Origin: Dysgonomonas sp. UBA7710
GTDB lineage: Bacteria; Bacteroidota; Bacteroidia; Bacteroidales; Dysgonomonadaceae
NCBI RefSeq assembly: GCF_002482385.1
Contig: NZ_DLFW01000031.1
Location: 73,378-95,431 of the forward strand
DNA length: 22,054 nt
Direction of reading: 5' to 3'
The notes below the pieces were generated by a model, which worked only from the letters and a program-made list of their open reading frames with translations, ran no database searches and was not told where the DNA came from. Made by a program: the position numbers and the translations under genes. Shown here in pieces: positions 1 to 7,886 of the stretch; positions within the stretch are counted from its first letter, which is position 1; each line of letters begins with the position of its first letter.

Positions 1-334
1 GTGTCTTGTCTACTCGTATCTCATATTACTTAAAACTTACTACTTATCCCAATACTTCAAAGAGCCCTATGAACTAACAGCTAAAGGCTGTCGGTTCTGA
101 TTATATAGATAAATTATATAAAGAAGAATACGATTAAGTGGCATCGGATATTTATCAATGCCAAAATAAACTTTCAAGCGAAATGAAGTGTAGTTGAGAA
201 AAGAGAATGTTTTCATATAACACTAAGAGTTTCAGTTATTGATTGACATTATTTATAAAAAAACGGGAATTAATATATTAATTTCTTTAGTTTTGCATAT
301 TAACTAATTTTATTTACAATTAATTACCAAAACT
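1..334. other. AT-rich intergenic region upstream of the metalloprotease gene
   Basis: No credible gene is visible here. Short open stretches exist, for example 19 codons from a GTG at 139 to a TGA ending at 198, but none has a recognisable product. The right end carries a likely -7 promoter element for the next gene (288-295). A 16-base word at 30-45 recurs exactly at 21476-21491, near the other end of the window. The upstream neighbour lies outside the window. Confidence 0.6.
288..295 (+). promoter_or_regulatory. Putative -7 promoter element TAGTTTTG
   Basis: TAGTTTTG fits the Bacteroidota vegetative -7 consensus TAnnTTTG and lies 39 nt before the ATG at 335. No good TTG or TTTG -33 element is present at the expected spacing, so the call rests on the -7 match and position. 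Confidence 0.4.
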
Positions 335-2851
335 ATGTACAAGAAGAGCCTGATTCTAATACTATTTCTTACGATGGGAATAGTAGGAGGTAATGCGCAA
401 ATAAAGAATCCCTTTAAAAGGAAGAAGAAAGAGGAAAAAAAAGAAGCTGCCGCGCCTGCCGCCAAGCCGGCTACACCTCCCGGAACACTAAAGCCATACG
501 GGGAAGTGATAACAAAAGAAGCAAAGACCAATACAGGTTTCTTTAAAGTACATAAAGTAAAAGATAAATTCTATTTTGAATTACCCGATTCTATCATGGA
601 ACGGGATATACTGGTGGTGAACAGGATATCCAAAGCTCCTGTCAACAGGTACAAATCGATGGTTGGCTATCCCGGCGACCAGATAGGAGAGAATGTTATC
701 CGCTTCGAGAAAGGCCCGAACAACAAAGTTTTTATCCGTAGCATTTCATATCTCGAACAGGCGAACGATACACTGGGTATGTACCAGTCCGTAAAGAACT
801 CGAATATACAACCCATCATGGGCACTTTCGCCATACAAGCTCTGAACAAAGATTCTGTAAACAAAACATCTGCTGCCGTCATAGATATTACCGACTTCCT
901 GAATGGAGACAATAATGTTTTCTTCTTCGACACCAACATGAAGAAGTACAGGGGTATCGGAAACCATTTTGCCGACAGAAGTTATATAGACACTATCAAG
1001 GCATACCCCATTAACGTCGAAATCAAGACGGTTAAGACATACGCCCAGGTACCACCACAAGGATATCCGCCTCAGGCTGCACAGTATTTCCCTAGCGACC
1101 CGATAACATACGAGCTGAACAGTTCTCTCGTTTTGCTTCCAAAAGAGCCGATGAAACCACGCTTGTTCGATCCCCGCGTAGCTTATTTTGCAGTAAGGTA
1201 TACCGACTTCGATTCCAATTCGCAGGGGATAGATTATAAATCGAAGATTACCCGCTGGAGACTGGAACCGAAAGAGGGGGAATTGCAGAAATACGTGAAC
1301 GGAGAACTGGTGGAACCGAAAAAACCGATCATCTTTTATATAGACCCTGCCACACCGAAAAAGTGGGTGCCATACCTGATACAAGGTGTCAACGACTGGC
1401 AGAAAGCTTTTGAGAAAGCAGGATTCAAGAATGCGATCATAGGACTGGAAGCACCTAAAGATTCCACATGGAGCCTCGAAGATGCGCGTCACTCGGCAAT
1501 CGTTTACAAGCCTTCCGATATACCGAATGCCAGCGGCCCGCATGTACATGATCCCCGCAGCGGTGAAATAATAGAAACACATATCAACTGGTATCACAAT
1601 GTGATGCTCCTGTTGCGCAACTGGTATATGATACAAGCCGGAAATGTGGATAAACGCGCCCAGAAACTGAAATTCGAAGACGAACTGATGGGTGAGCTTA
1701 TCCGCTTTGTGTCATCGCATGAGGTGGGGCATACATTAGGGCTGAGACACAATTTCGGATCTTCGGCAACCGTGCCTGTCGAAAACCTCCGAAACAAAGA
1801 GTGGGTGGAAGCGAATGGCCATACACCTTCGATAATGGACTATGCACGATTCAATTATGTCGCCCAGCCGGAAGATAATATTTCGGAAAAAGGCCTGTTC
1901 CCCCGTATCGGAATATATGACGACTGGTCGATAGAATGGGGTTACAGATATTTGCCTGAATACGCGACCGCGGAAGATGAAATTCCGTTTTCGAACAAGA
2001 CAATAATGGAAAAACTCCAAAGCGACAAACGCTTTACTTTCGGAACAGAGACCGATCCTGACGATCCCCGCAACCAAAATGAAGACCTCGGCGACAATGC
2101 CATGCTGGCAAGTACTTACGGTATAAAGAACCTCCAGCGCATTGTACCACAAATACTGGACTGGACTAAAGAACCGAATAAAGACTATGCAATGGCAACT
2201 TCCATATATGGAGAAGTTGTAACACAATATGGCCGTTACATGGGACATGTTGCTAAAAATATAGCAGGTATCTATCGTACTCCTGTGGTAGTGGAGCAAT
2301 CCGGTAATTCAGAGGAGTTTGTTCCGGCAAGCATACAAAAAGAAGCAATGCAGTTTCTCGACCGACAGTTATTTGCTACCCCCGAGTGGTTGATCGATAA
2401 AACATTGATAACAAAAGCAAGTATAGATCCCGTAAACTCGATCGGAAGTGTTCAGAAAAGAACATTGGACCGTCTGATAAGTAAATATACAATAGACAAA
2501 ATGTTGCGTGACGAAGCATATAACGGTTCAGGCGCTTATACGGCAATAAATATGTTCAGCGACCTGAAAAAGAGTATATGGTCCGAGCTTACAAACGGGA
2601 AAGCTATCGACATCTATCGCCGAAACCTGCAAAAGAACTATGTTAATGCCCTTATCAGCATTGTAGACCCTAAGAATACAAATCCGCAGGCTCAGACAAG
2701 GGCTTCGGACGCCACAGGTATTGCCCGTACACAATTAATAGACCTGCGCCAGAGTATACGCAGTGCGGCGGCCTCGTCATCAGGGATTAAGCGCAGCCAT
2801 TTGCAGGATTTATTAGCGCAGATAGAAACTGCATTGGATACCGGTAAATAA
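335..2851 (+). CDS. Exported zinc-dependent metalloprotease (DUF5118/DUF5117/DUF4953 family)
   Basis: An 838-residue secreted protein. Residues 1-21 form a signal peptide ending in NAQ. A short Lys/Glu then Ala/Pro-rich linker follows (about 24-50), then a region resembling DUF5118 (about 50-98), DUF5117 (about 100-290) and a metzincin catalytic domain (DUF4953 type). The zinc motif HExxHxxGxxH is intact at residues 462-472, with ligands H462, H466 and H472 and catalytic E463. The length is as usual for this Bacteroidota family. Members are thought to be periplasmic or outer-membrane-associated proteases; substrates are not established. The start at 335 gives a clean signal peptide. The chitinase-like gene follows after 61 nt with no obvious terminator or promoter, so co-transcription is likely. 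Confidence 0.9.
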   Translation: MYKKSLILILFLTMGIVGGNAQIKNPFKRKKKEEKKEAAAPAAKPATPPGTLKPYGEVITKEAKTNTGFFKVHKVKDKFYFELPDSIMERDILVVNRISKAPVNRYKSMVGYPGDQIGENVIRFEKGPNNKVFIRSISYLEQANDTLGMYQSVKNSNIQPIMGTFAIQALNKDSVNKTSAAVIDITDFLNGDNNVFFFDTNMKKYRGIGNHFADRSYIDTIKAYPINVEIKTVKTYAQVPPQGYPPQAAQYFPSDPITYELNSSLVLLPKEPMKPRLFDPRVAYFAVRYTDFDSNSQGIDYKSKITRWRLEPKEGELQKYVNGELVEPKKPIIFYIDPATPKKWVPYLIQGVNDWQKAFEKAGFKNAIIGLEAPKDSTWSLEDARHSAIVYKPSDIPNASGPHVHDPRSGEIIETHINWYHNVMLLLRNWYMIQAGNVDKRAQKLKFEDELMGELIRFVSSHEVGHTLGLRHNFGSSATVPVENLRNKEWVEANGHTPSIMDYARFNYVAQPEDNISEKGLFPRIGIYDDWSIEWGYRYLPEYATAEDEIPFSNKTIMEKLQSDKRFTFGTETDPDDPRNQNEDLGDNAMLASTYGIKNLQRIVPQILDWTKEPNKDYAMATSIYGEVVTQYGRYMGHVAKNIAGIYRTPVVVEQSGNSEEFVPASIQKEAMQFLDRQLFATPEWLIDKTLITKASIDPVNSIGSVQKRTLDRLISKYTIDKMLRDEAYNGSGAYTAINMFSDLKKSIWSELTNGKAIDIYRRNLQKNYVNALISIVDPKNTNPQAQTRASDATGIARTQLIDLRQSIRSAAASSSGIKRSHLQDLLAQIETALDTGK

Positions 2852-2912
2852 TATGAAAAAGCAGTTGGAATATTTAGACAGAAATTCTTTATTAATTTCT
2901 AATTGAATAATT

Positions 2913-4037
2913 ATGAAAAAGAACATTGTTATTTCCATTTTATTACTCTTAGTCGTACTGACATCTTGTAATAAAAAAAGCGGGGAAGATAAATCCAAAC
3001 CTGTAATAATTGCATATGTAAGCGGTTATAACGGACTGACGGATGTGAGTAAAATATCCCCCGATAAGATTACTCATATCAACTATGCCTTTGTAGACGT
3101 ACAGGCAGGAAAAGCTTTCCTGACAAACGAAGCTACCGACACGGTCAATTTCAGGAAACTGAATGAGTTAAAACAGCAGAATCCCGATCTCAAAATCCTT
3201 ATATCGATCGGAGGATGGGCATGGAGCAGGAATTTCTCGGACGCCGTATTGACTCCCGAAGGACAAAAGACATTTGCCAAATCGGCTGTCGGCATAATGA
3301 ATAAATATAGTCTCGACGGAGTAGATATAGATTGGGAATATCCTGCCATGGAAGGGGACACAGGCAATGTGTTCCGCCCCGAAGATAAGCAGAACTATAC
3401 ATTGATGTTTGCTGCCATCAGGGCCGAGCTGGATGAACTCGAAAAGGCATCGGACAAGAAATACCTGCTCACAACAGCCGTCGGTGGTTCCCAGAAATTC
3501 ATAGATAATACGGAGATGGGTAAAGCCCAGGAATACCTCGACTTTGTAAATATAATGACTTATGATTATCAGTCTAAAGAAAAGGCTATTCACCACACCA
3601 ACCTTTTAGCTTCGGATAAGTACAGCGAATCAAATAGTGCCGATATAGCCGTAAAAGCCTTCCATACAGCAGGCGTACCGATGGAAAAACTGGTAATGGG
3701 TATCGCTTTCTACGGGCGAATCTATAAAACGAAGAAAGATGCGTCGAAAGGAGTGGGAGACCCGATAACGGAACAAATACAGGGGAAAGGATACACATTT
3801 ATCAAAGACAGCCTGGTAAACCGGAACGAATATTACAGATATTGGGACGAAGCGGCGCAGGCTCCTTACCTGTTCAATTTTTATAAGGGTGAGTTTGTGA
3901 CCTATGACGATGAAGAGTCGGTAAATGCAAAATGCGAGTACGTGAAAACTAACGGAATGGCGGGGGTTATGTTCTGGGAATACAGTTCCGATCCTAAAGA
4001 GTACTTGTTGAACGCAATTAACCAGGTACTGAAATAA
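2913..4037 (+). CDS. GH18 chitinase-like glycoside hydrolase, lipoprotein
   Basis: A 374-residue family 18 glycoside hydrolase. The N-terminus is a lipoprotein signal with lipobox LTSC, so the mature protein should be anchored through that cysteine in the cell envelope. The catalytic motif DxxDxDxE is intact as DGVDIDWE at residues 135-142, with E142 the expected acid/base and D140 the partner that positions the substrate N-acetyl group. The SIGGW strand motif and MTYDY motif are also present. Family knowledge predicts hydrolysis of beta-1,4 links next to N-acetylglucosamine by the substrate-assisted mechanism. The natural substrate could be chitin, chito-oligosaccharides or a host glycan; no carbohydrate-binding module or SusC/D pair is nearby to decide. 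It probably shares a transcript with the preceding metalloprotease gene. Confidence 0.9.
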   Translation: MKKNIVISILLLLVVLTSCNKKSGEDKSKPVIIAYVSGYNGLTDVSKISPDKITHINYAFVDVQAGKAFLTNEATDTVNFRKLNELKQQNPDLKILISIGGWAWSRNFSDAVLTPEGQKTFAKSAVGIMNKYSLDGVDIDWEYPAMEGDTGNVFRPEDKQNYTLMFAAIRAELDELEKASDKKYLLTTAVGGSQKFIDNTEMGKAQEYLDFVNIMTYDYQSKEKAIHHTNLLASDKYSESNSADIAVKAFHTAGVPMEKLVMGIAFYGRIYKTKKDASKGVGDPITEQIQGKGYTFIKDSLVNRNEYYRYWDEAAQAPYLFNFYKGEFVTYDDEESVNAKCEYVKTNGMAGVMFWEYSSDPKEYLLNAINQVLK

Positions 4038-4080
4038 TAAATTTTAACCATCCCCGTTTTAAGGATTGAACTTCTGTTTG

Positions 4081-4088
4081 TACTTTTG
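4081..4088 (+). promoter_or_regulatory. Putative -7 promoter element TACTTTTG for porX
   Basis: TACTTTTG matches TAnnTTTG and lies 77 nt upstream of the porX ATG. No well-spaced -33 element is visible. If used, the transcript would carry the inverted repeat at 4117-4145 in its leader. Confidence 0.3.
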
Positions 4089-4116
4089 ATTATTAGCTAA
4101 AGTGCAGAACGATATA

Positions 4117-4145
4117 GCAAGCCACTTTATAAAAATGTGGCTTGC
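4117..4145. repeat. Perfect 9-bp inverted repeat (hairpin) between chitinase and porX
   Basis: GCAAGCCAC at 4117-4125 pairs perfectly with GTGGCTTGC at 4137-4145 around an 11-nt AT-rich loop. It lies 79 nt after the chitinase-like stop codon and ends 20 nt before the porX ATG. It may be a terminator for the upstream operon, but no clear T-run follows. Alternatively it is a hairpin in the porX leader. The repeat is seen directly; its role is inferred. Confidence 0.6.
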
Positions 4146-4165
4146 CTTGTAACTATAGGATTTGA

Positions 4166-5710
4166 ATGAGAAAAAAACGGATACTCTGGGCCGATGACGA
4201 AATAGATGTGCTGCGCGCTCATATTCTTTTCCTTGAGGAAAAAGGATATGAAGTAACACCTGTGAACAGCGGCCAGGATGCACTGGACTGCGTAAAGAAC
4301 GAATCATTTGACATCATATTCCTCGATGAAAACATGCCGGGACTGGCAGGTATGGAGACTCTGAGCCTTATCAAAGAGATAGACCCTAATATTCCCGTTA
4401 TCATGATTACCAAGAGCGAGGACGAAGGGATAATGACACACGCCATAGGCAGGAAAATAGCTGATTATCTGATAAAGCCTGTGAATCCGAACCAAATACT
4501 CCTATCCCTGAAAAAGAATCTGCATAAAGACGATATCGTTTCCGAAATAACGCTTGAAGGATATCGGGACGAGTTTTCTCAAATAAGTACACGCATCAAT
4601 GATTCTCCTGATTACAACGGCTGGATAGATATCTACAAGAAGCTGGTATATTGGGAAATAGAGCTGGATGCTTCGCAAAGCCCCCTGGCAGACCTTTTAC
4701 GTGTACAAAAGCAGGAAGCCAACAATAGCTTTAGCAGATACATAAAAAAGAATTATGAATCGTGGATATCAGATGCAAAAGACAAGCCGCTTATCAGCCC
4801 CGAACTTTTCCCCAAAAAAATACTTCCGTTACTGGACAGAGGAGAAAAAGTATTCTTTATTCTGATAGATAACTTCCGCCTCGATCAGTGGTGGGAAGTA
4901 AAAGATCTGCTGGCAGGCGATTTCAATATTTCGGAGGAGGAATATTTCAGCATCCTGCCCACAGCTACGCAGTATGCGCGTAATGCTATTTTCTCCGGAC
5001 TGATGCCGTCACAGATTGTGAAGTCTTATCCCGACCTGTGGGTGGAAGAGGATGAAGACGAGGGCAAGAATCTGAATGAAGAGATATTTTTACAGAAGCA
5101 ATTGGAAAAATACGGTGGGAAACATACTTTCTCTTATAATAAGCTGTTATCTTCTTCATCCGGTGAAAAACTTGTCCAGAATATGAATTCGATGAACAAC
5201 AAGCCACTTAATGTCATTGTCATCAATTTTGTAGATATGTTATCCCATGCACGTACCGAGTCGAAGATGATACGCGAACTGGCTTCGGACGAAGCGGCAT
5301 ACCGTTCTCTGACCCGTTCGTGGTTTAAGCATTCCAGTACGATGGATATTTTGCGAAAAGCGAGGGAGATGGGCTATAAGATTGTACTTACTACCGACCA
5401 TGGCACTATACGTGTGAAAAATCCGGTGAAGGTCATAGGAGATAAAACCGTAAACTCCAATATCCGCTATAAATTCGGGCGCAATCTGGAATATGACCGC
5501 AAAAAGGTTTATGACATCCATTCTCCGGAGAAAGCAGGGTTACCGTCTCCCAATATAAGTACAAAATACATCTTTGCCACAGGGGATGACTTCTTCGCAT
5601 ACCCCAATAATTACAACCATTATGTATCTTACTATACCGGTACATTCCAGCACGGGGGTATTTCGATGGAAGAAATGATCGTGCCTGTTATTACATTGAC
5701 AGCGAAATAG
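4166..5710 (+). CDS. porX: PorX-type response regulator with PglZ (alkaline-phosphatase superfamily) domain
   Basis: A 514-residue two-domain protein. Residues 4-120 are a CheY-like receiver with the acidic pair D10/D11, phosphoacceptor D54 in FLDENMPG, T82, and K104 in the IKP motif. Residues about 205-514 are a PglZ domain with alkaline-phosphatase-type metal-site motifs: D235 in LIDNFR, the nucleophile region PTATQYA (265-271), D357/H361, the TTDHG motif with D411/H412, and H496 in QHGG. Length and layout match Porphyromonas gingivalis PorX. There PorX works with the kinase PorY and an ECF sigma factor to control the type IX secretion system, and the PglZ domain has been reported to hydrolyse oligonucleotides. 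All key residues look intact. No porY, sigma factor or T9SS component is in the window, and PorX occurs in relatives without T9SS, so the regulon here is unknown. Confidence 0.92.
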   Translation: MRKKRILWADDEIDVLRAHILFLEEKGYEVTPVNSGQDALDCVKNESFDIIFLDENMPGLAGMETLSLIKEIDPNIPVIMITKSEDEGIMTHAIGRKIADYLIKPVNPNQILLSLKKNLHKDDIVSEITLEGYRDEFSQISTRINDSPDYNGWIDIYKKLVYWEIELDASQSPLADLLRVQKQEANNSFSRYIKKNYESWISDAKDKPLISPELFPKKILPLLDRGEKVFFILIDNFRLDQWWEVKDLLAGDFNISEEEYFSILPTATQYARNAIFSGLMPSQIVKSYPDLWVEEDEDEGKNLNEEIFLQKQLEKYGGKHTFSYNKLLSSSSGEKLVQNMNSMNNKPLNVIVINFVDMLSHARTESKMIRELASDEAAYRSLTRSWFKHSSTMDILRKAREMGYKIVLTTDHGTIRVKNPVKVIGDKTVNSNIRYKFGRNLEYDRKKVYDIHSPEKAGLPSPNISTKYIFATGDDFFAYPNNYNHYVSYYTGTFQHGGISMEEMIVPVITLTAK

Positions 5711-5840
5711 CCGGGCCAGTTTCTCCTGATATTTAACAGGAAAAACACAATAACGTAAAATGGCTTCTTGTTATTCCTTAAAAAATATCCCGATGGTGTT
5801 CAAAGTTATAAATATATAATGCTATAACCCGAATTATTCC

Positions 5841-5848
5841 TAAATTTG
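5841..5848 (+). promoter_or_regulatory. -7 promoter element TAAATTTG for the polyprenyl synthase gene
   Basis: TAAATTTG fits TAnnTTTG exactly and ends 19 nt before the ATG at 5868, the usual geometry for a short leader. No clear -33 TTG is seen at 19-21 nt upstream. Confidence 0.55.
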
Positions 5849-5867
5849 CATCTCAACAAAACTTAGT

Positions 5868-6839
5868 ATGGATAAAAAGCTTCTAATAGCAAAACCAGTA
5901 ACGGAAGAACTGAAAAAATTCAATACCTATTACAAAGATTCTGTCTTTTGTAATAATGTAAGGATTCAGGAGATTATAGATTATATAATGAAATCGGATG
6001 GAAAGCGGATACGTCCCATTCTGTTACTATTAGCGGCAAAGGCCTGTGGAGAAATAAACAATACGACTTATAACTCCGCCATAACGGTAGAACTTCTGCA
6101 TACAGCTTCCCTGATACATGACGATGTTGTTGATGAATCCAAAATAAGGAGAGGAATGGCTTCGCTGAATGCTATTTATGATAATAAAATGGCCGTACTT
6201 GCAGGCGACTATTTTCTATCCACAGCCTTGATAAAAAGTGTACTGACCGGAAATATCGAAATCATATCCCACGTTTCAGATTTGGGGCGTGACCTTGCCG
6301 AAGGCGAATTGAACCAGCTCTCGCTGGTCAAAGAACTGATTCTGGATGAAGATGAATATTTTCAGGTAATCAGAAAAAAGACAGCATCCCTGATGTCGGT
6401 ATGTATGCGTATAGGGGCAATGTCGGTGGATGCGTCGGAGAAAGAAGTAGAAAGATTCACCAAATTGGGAGAGTATCTCGGGGTTTGCTTCCAATTGCGG
6501 GATGATATATTCGATTACTTTACCGATGCTATTGGCAAACCTACAGGGAACGATATCCGTGAAGGAAAAGTTACACTCCCTTTGTTATATGCTATAAGAA
6601 ATGCGCCGGAGGATGAAAAGAAGGAATTATTGTCTGTCATTTTCTCATACAACTATACTGACGAAAATATACATAAACTTATCAGCTATGCCAAAGAGCA
6701 TGGAGGTATAGAATATGCTTACCGCAAGATGGAAGAATATAAAAATCGTGCGGAGGAAATAATCGAAACAGTTTCAGACACAGAGGTCCGCGAGGCTTTG
6801 GAAGCTGCCGTAGAGTATATAGTGGAAAGAGCTTATTAA
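5868..6839 (+). CDS. Trans-polyprenyl diphosphate synthase
   Basis: A 323-residue all-helical isoprenyl diphosphate synthase. The first aspartate-rich motif DDVVD is at residues 85-89, the second, RDDIFD, at 211-216, with GKR at 45-47 and KT at 171-172; all are needed for binding the allylic and homoallylic diphosphates. Small residues (A80, S81) just before the first motif suggest a long-chain product, as in octaprenyl or heptaprenyl synthases, rather than farnesyl diphosphate. In Bacteroidota the likely use is the menaquinone side chain. The cytoplasmic enzyme condenses isopentenyl diphosphate onto a growing chain. It has its own promoter and is convergent with cdsA; the two stop codons overlap. 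An ispB-like name would fit, but chain length cannot be read from the sequence. Confidence 0.92.
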   Translation: MDKKLLIAKPVTEELKKFNTYYKDSVFCNNVRIQEIIDYIMKSDGKRIRPILLLLAAKACGEINNTTYNSAITVELLHTASLIHDDVVDESKIRRGMASLNAIYDNKMAVLAGDYFLSTALIKSVLTGNIEIISHVSDLGRDLAEGELNQLSLVKELILDEDEYFQVIRKKTASLMSVCMRIGAMSVDASEKEVERFTKLGEYLGVCFQLRDDIFDYFTDAIGKPTGNDIREGKVTLPLLYAIRNAPEDEKKELLSVIFSYNYTDENIHKLISYAKEHGGIEYAYRKMEEYKNRAEEIIETVSDTEVREALEAAVEYIVERAY

Positions 6840-7666
6840 CAGATACCGATACATAACAAAAAAATACACACAGCCGGTATAGCCAGTATTGTGCTGTCGA
6901 AACGGTCAAGAATGCCGCCGTGCCCGGGTATCATATTACCCGAATCTTTTACTCCCAGCGTACGTTTTATTAATGACTCGAAAAGATCACCCCAAGTACC
7001 GAATACTACTACCACGGCAGCGAAGCCAAGCCATCTAATAGTGGAGAGATTGGTGAAAGAGTGCGCAAAAATAAGAGAAGAGACTATGGCAACTATTGCT
7101 CCGCCAATGAATCCTTCCCATGATTTTTTCGGGGATATACGCTCAAATAAGCGATGCTTTCCAAAAGCCATACCTGTAAGATAGGCGAAAGTATCGTTTA
7201 CCCATATCGTTATCAGCAGGGCCAGGATATATACACAATGGTAACTTCCGGGTTCATAGGCGAATACAAGATAGTTTGTCAGAGCCAAGGGACCTGCAAT
7301 GTAAACCTGACCTAACAGTGAATAGGATAAGGACTGAATAGGATTCTCACGTTTCATATACAATTCACTGATGAAAAGGACTATCAGGTAAATCATATAC
7401 GGAACAAAAGCATGTGCAGATGCTGAATAAACACAATAGTAAAATCCTCCTAAAAAAAGGAAAAATCCTCCTAATATATTCCATGGCCGGATAACGCGAA
7501 CTTTGGCGCTTGTTTCTATCAATCCGTAAAACTCATACAGACATAACACAGTGAGTAATGAGAATATGACAACAAAAGTATACTCATTTATGAGTATTCC
7601 GCCGAGTAATAAGCCGATGAATACAGCTCCGGCGAGGATACGGACAACAATATTAGGTAATTTCAA
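6836..7666 (-). CDS. cdsA: Phosphatidate cytidylyltransferase (CDP-diacylglycerol synthase)
   Basis: An integral membrane enzyme that makes CDP-diacylglycerol from CTP and phosphatidic acid, the branch point of phospholipid synthesis. The C-terminal part holds the complete CDS signature: S-L-I-K-R, then K-D, then GHGGILDRFD. SPKKSWEG before it is also typical. At least six hydrophobic segments are visible. The start is unusual. The frame is open to a TTG at 7696, but there is no in-frame ATG, and a TATTTTTG promoter box (7701-7694) overlaps that TTG. The TTG at 7666 gives a 276-residue protein beginning MKLPNIVVRI, which fits the family N-terminus, so I chose it. An ATG at 7683 is one base out of frame, just before a run of six A. 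The gene overlaps the convergent polyprenyl synthase by 4 nt. Confidence 0.9.
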   Translation of the reverse strand: MKLPNIVVRILAGAVFIGLLLGGILINEYTFVVIFSLLTVLCLYEFYGLIETSAKVRVIRPWNILGGFFLFLGGFYYCVYSASAHAFVPYMIYLIVLFISELYMKRENPIQSLSYSLLGQVYIAGPLALTNYLVFAYEPGSYHCVYILALLITIWVNDTFAYLTGMAFGKHRLFERISPKKSWEGFIGGAIVAIVSSLIFAHSFTNLSTIRWLGFAAVVVVFGTWGDLFESLIKRTLGVKDSGNMIPGHGGILDRFDSTILAIPAVCIFLLCIGIC

Positions 7667-7693
7667 GGTGTTTCTTTTTTCATTATAACGCAA

Positions 7694-7701
7694 CAAAAAT
7701 A
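7694..7701 (-). promoter_or_regulatory. -7 promoter element TATTTTTG for cdsA
   Basis: Read on the minus strand, 7701-7694 is TATTTTTG, an exact TAnnTTTG match. Transcription would begin near 7688, which excludes the TTG codons at 7696 and 7693 as starts and leaves the TTG at 7666 as the first usable in-frame start. No -33 TTG is evident. Confidence 0.5.
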
Positions 7702-7835
7702 GTAAAAATAGAGATATTACATCCCGATATTTTATAAAATAAAAGGATTGATAGGTTCAACCGTACTTTTTACTGAATAACAGCCTGAAAGATTTGTCAA
7801 TCAAATGAGTGAGATTCGAATATAATGTTTATTCG

Positions 7836-7867
7836 TTTGTCTCTTCTCTTTCATTTTATTATTTTTG
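7836..7867 (+). promoter_or_regulatory. Promoter of thrC: TTTG - 20 nt - TATTTTTG
   Basis: Both elements of the Bacteroidota vegetative promoter are present: TTTG at 7836-7839 and TATTTTTG at 7860-7867, separated by 20 nt. The -7 box ends 19 nt before the thrC ATG. The 190-nt spacer between cdsA and thrC thus holds two divergent promoters. Confidence 0.7.
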
Positions 7868-7886
7868 TCTCTCAAATTAATGTAAA

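Noticed and set aside
139..198. A 19-codon GTG-started frame in the left intergenic region
   Set aside because: Too short, no recognisable sequence, and expected by chance in AT-rich DNA.
746..1636. A 296-codon minus-strand open frame inside the metalloprotease gene
   Set aside because: It is a shadow of the real gene: no recognisable domains, unnatural composition, and it lies wholly within an intact conserved coding sequence.
2853..2906. A 17-codon ATG frame (MKKQLEY...) between the metalloprotease and chitinase genes
   Set aside because: It starts 1 nt after the stop and looks gene-like at first, but is too short and has no conservation evidence.
5723..5740. Possible porX terminator (TCCTG/CAGGA hairpin)
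   Set aside because: Only a 5-bp stem and followed by A rather than T; too weak to call.
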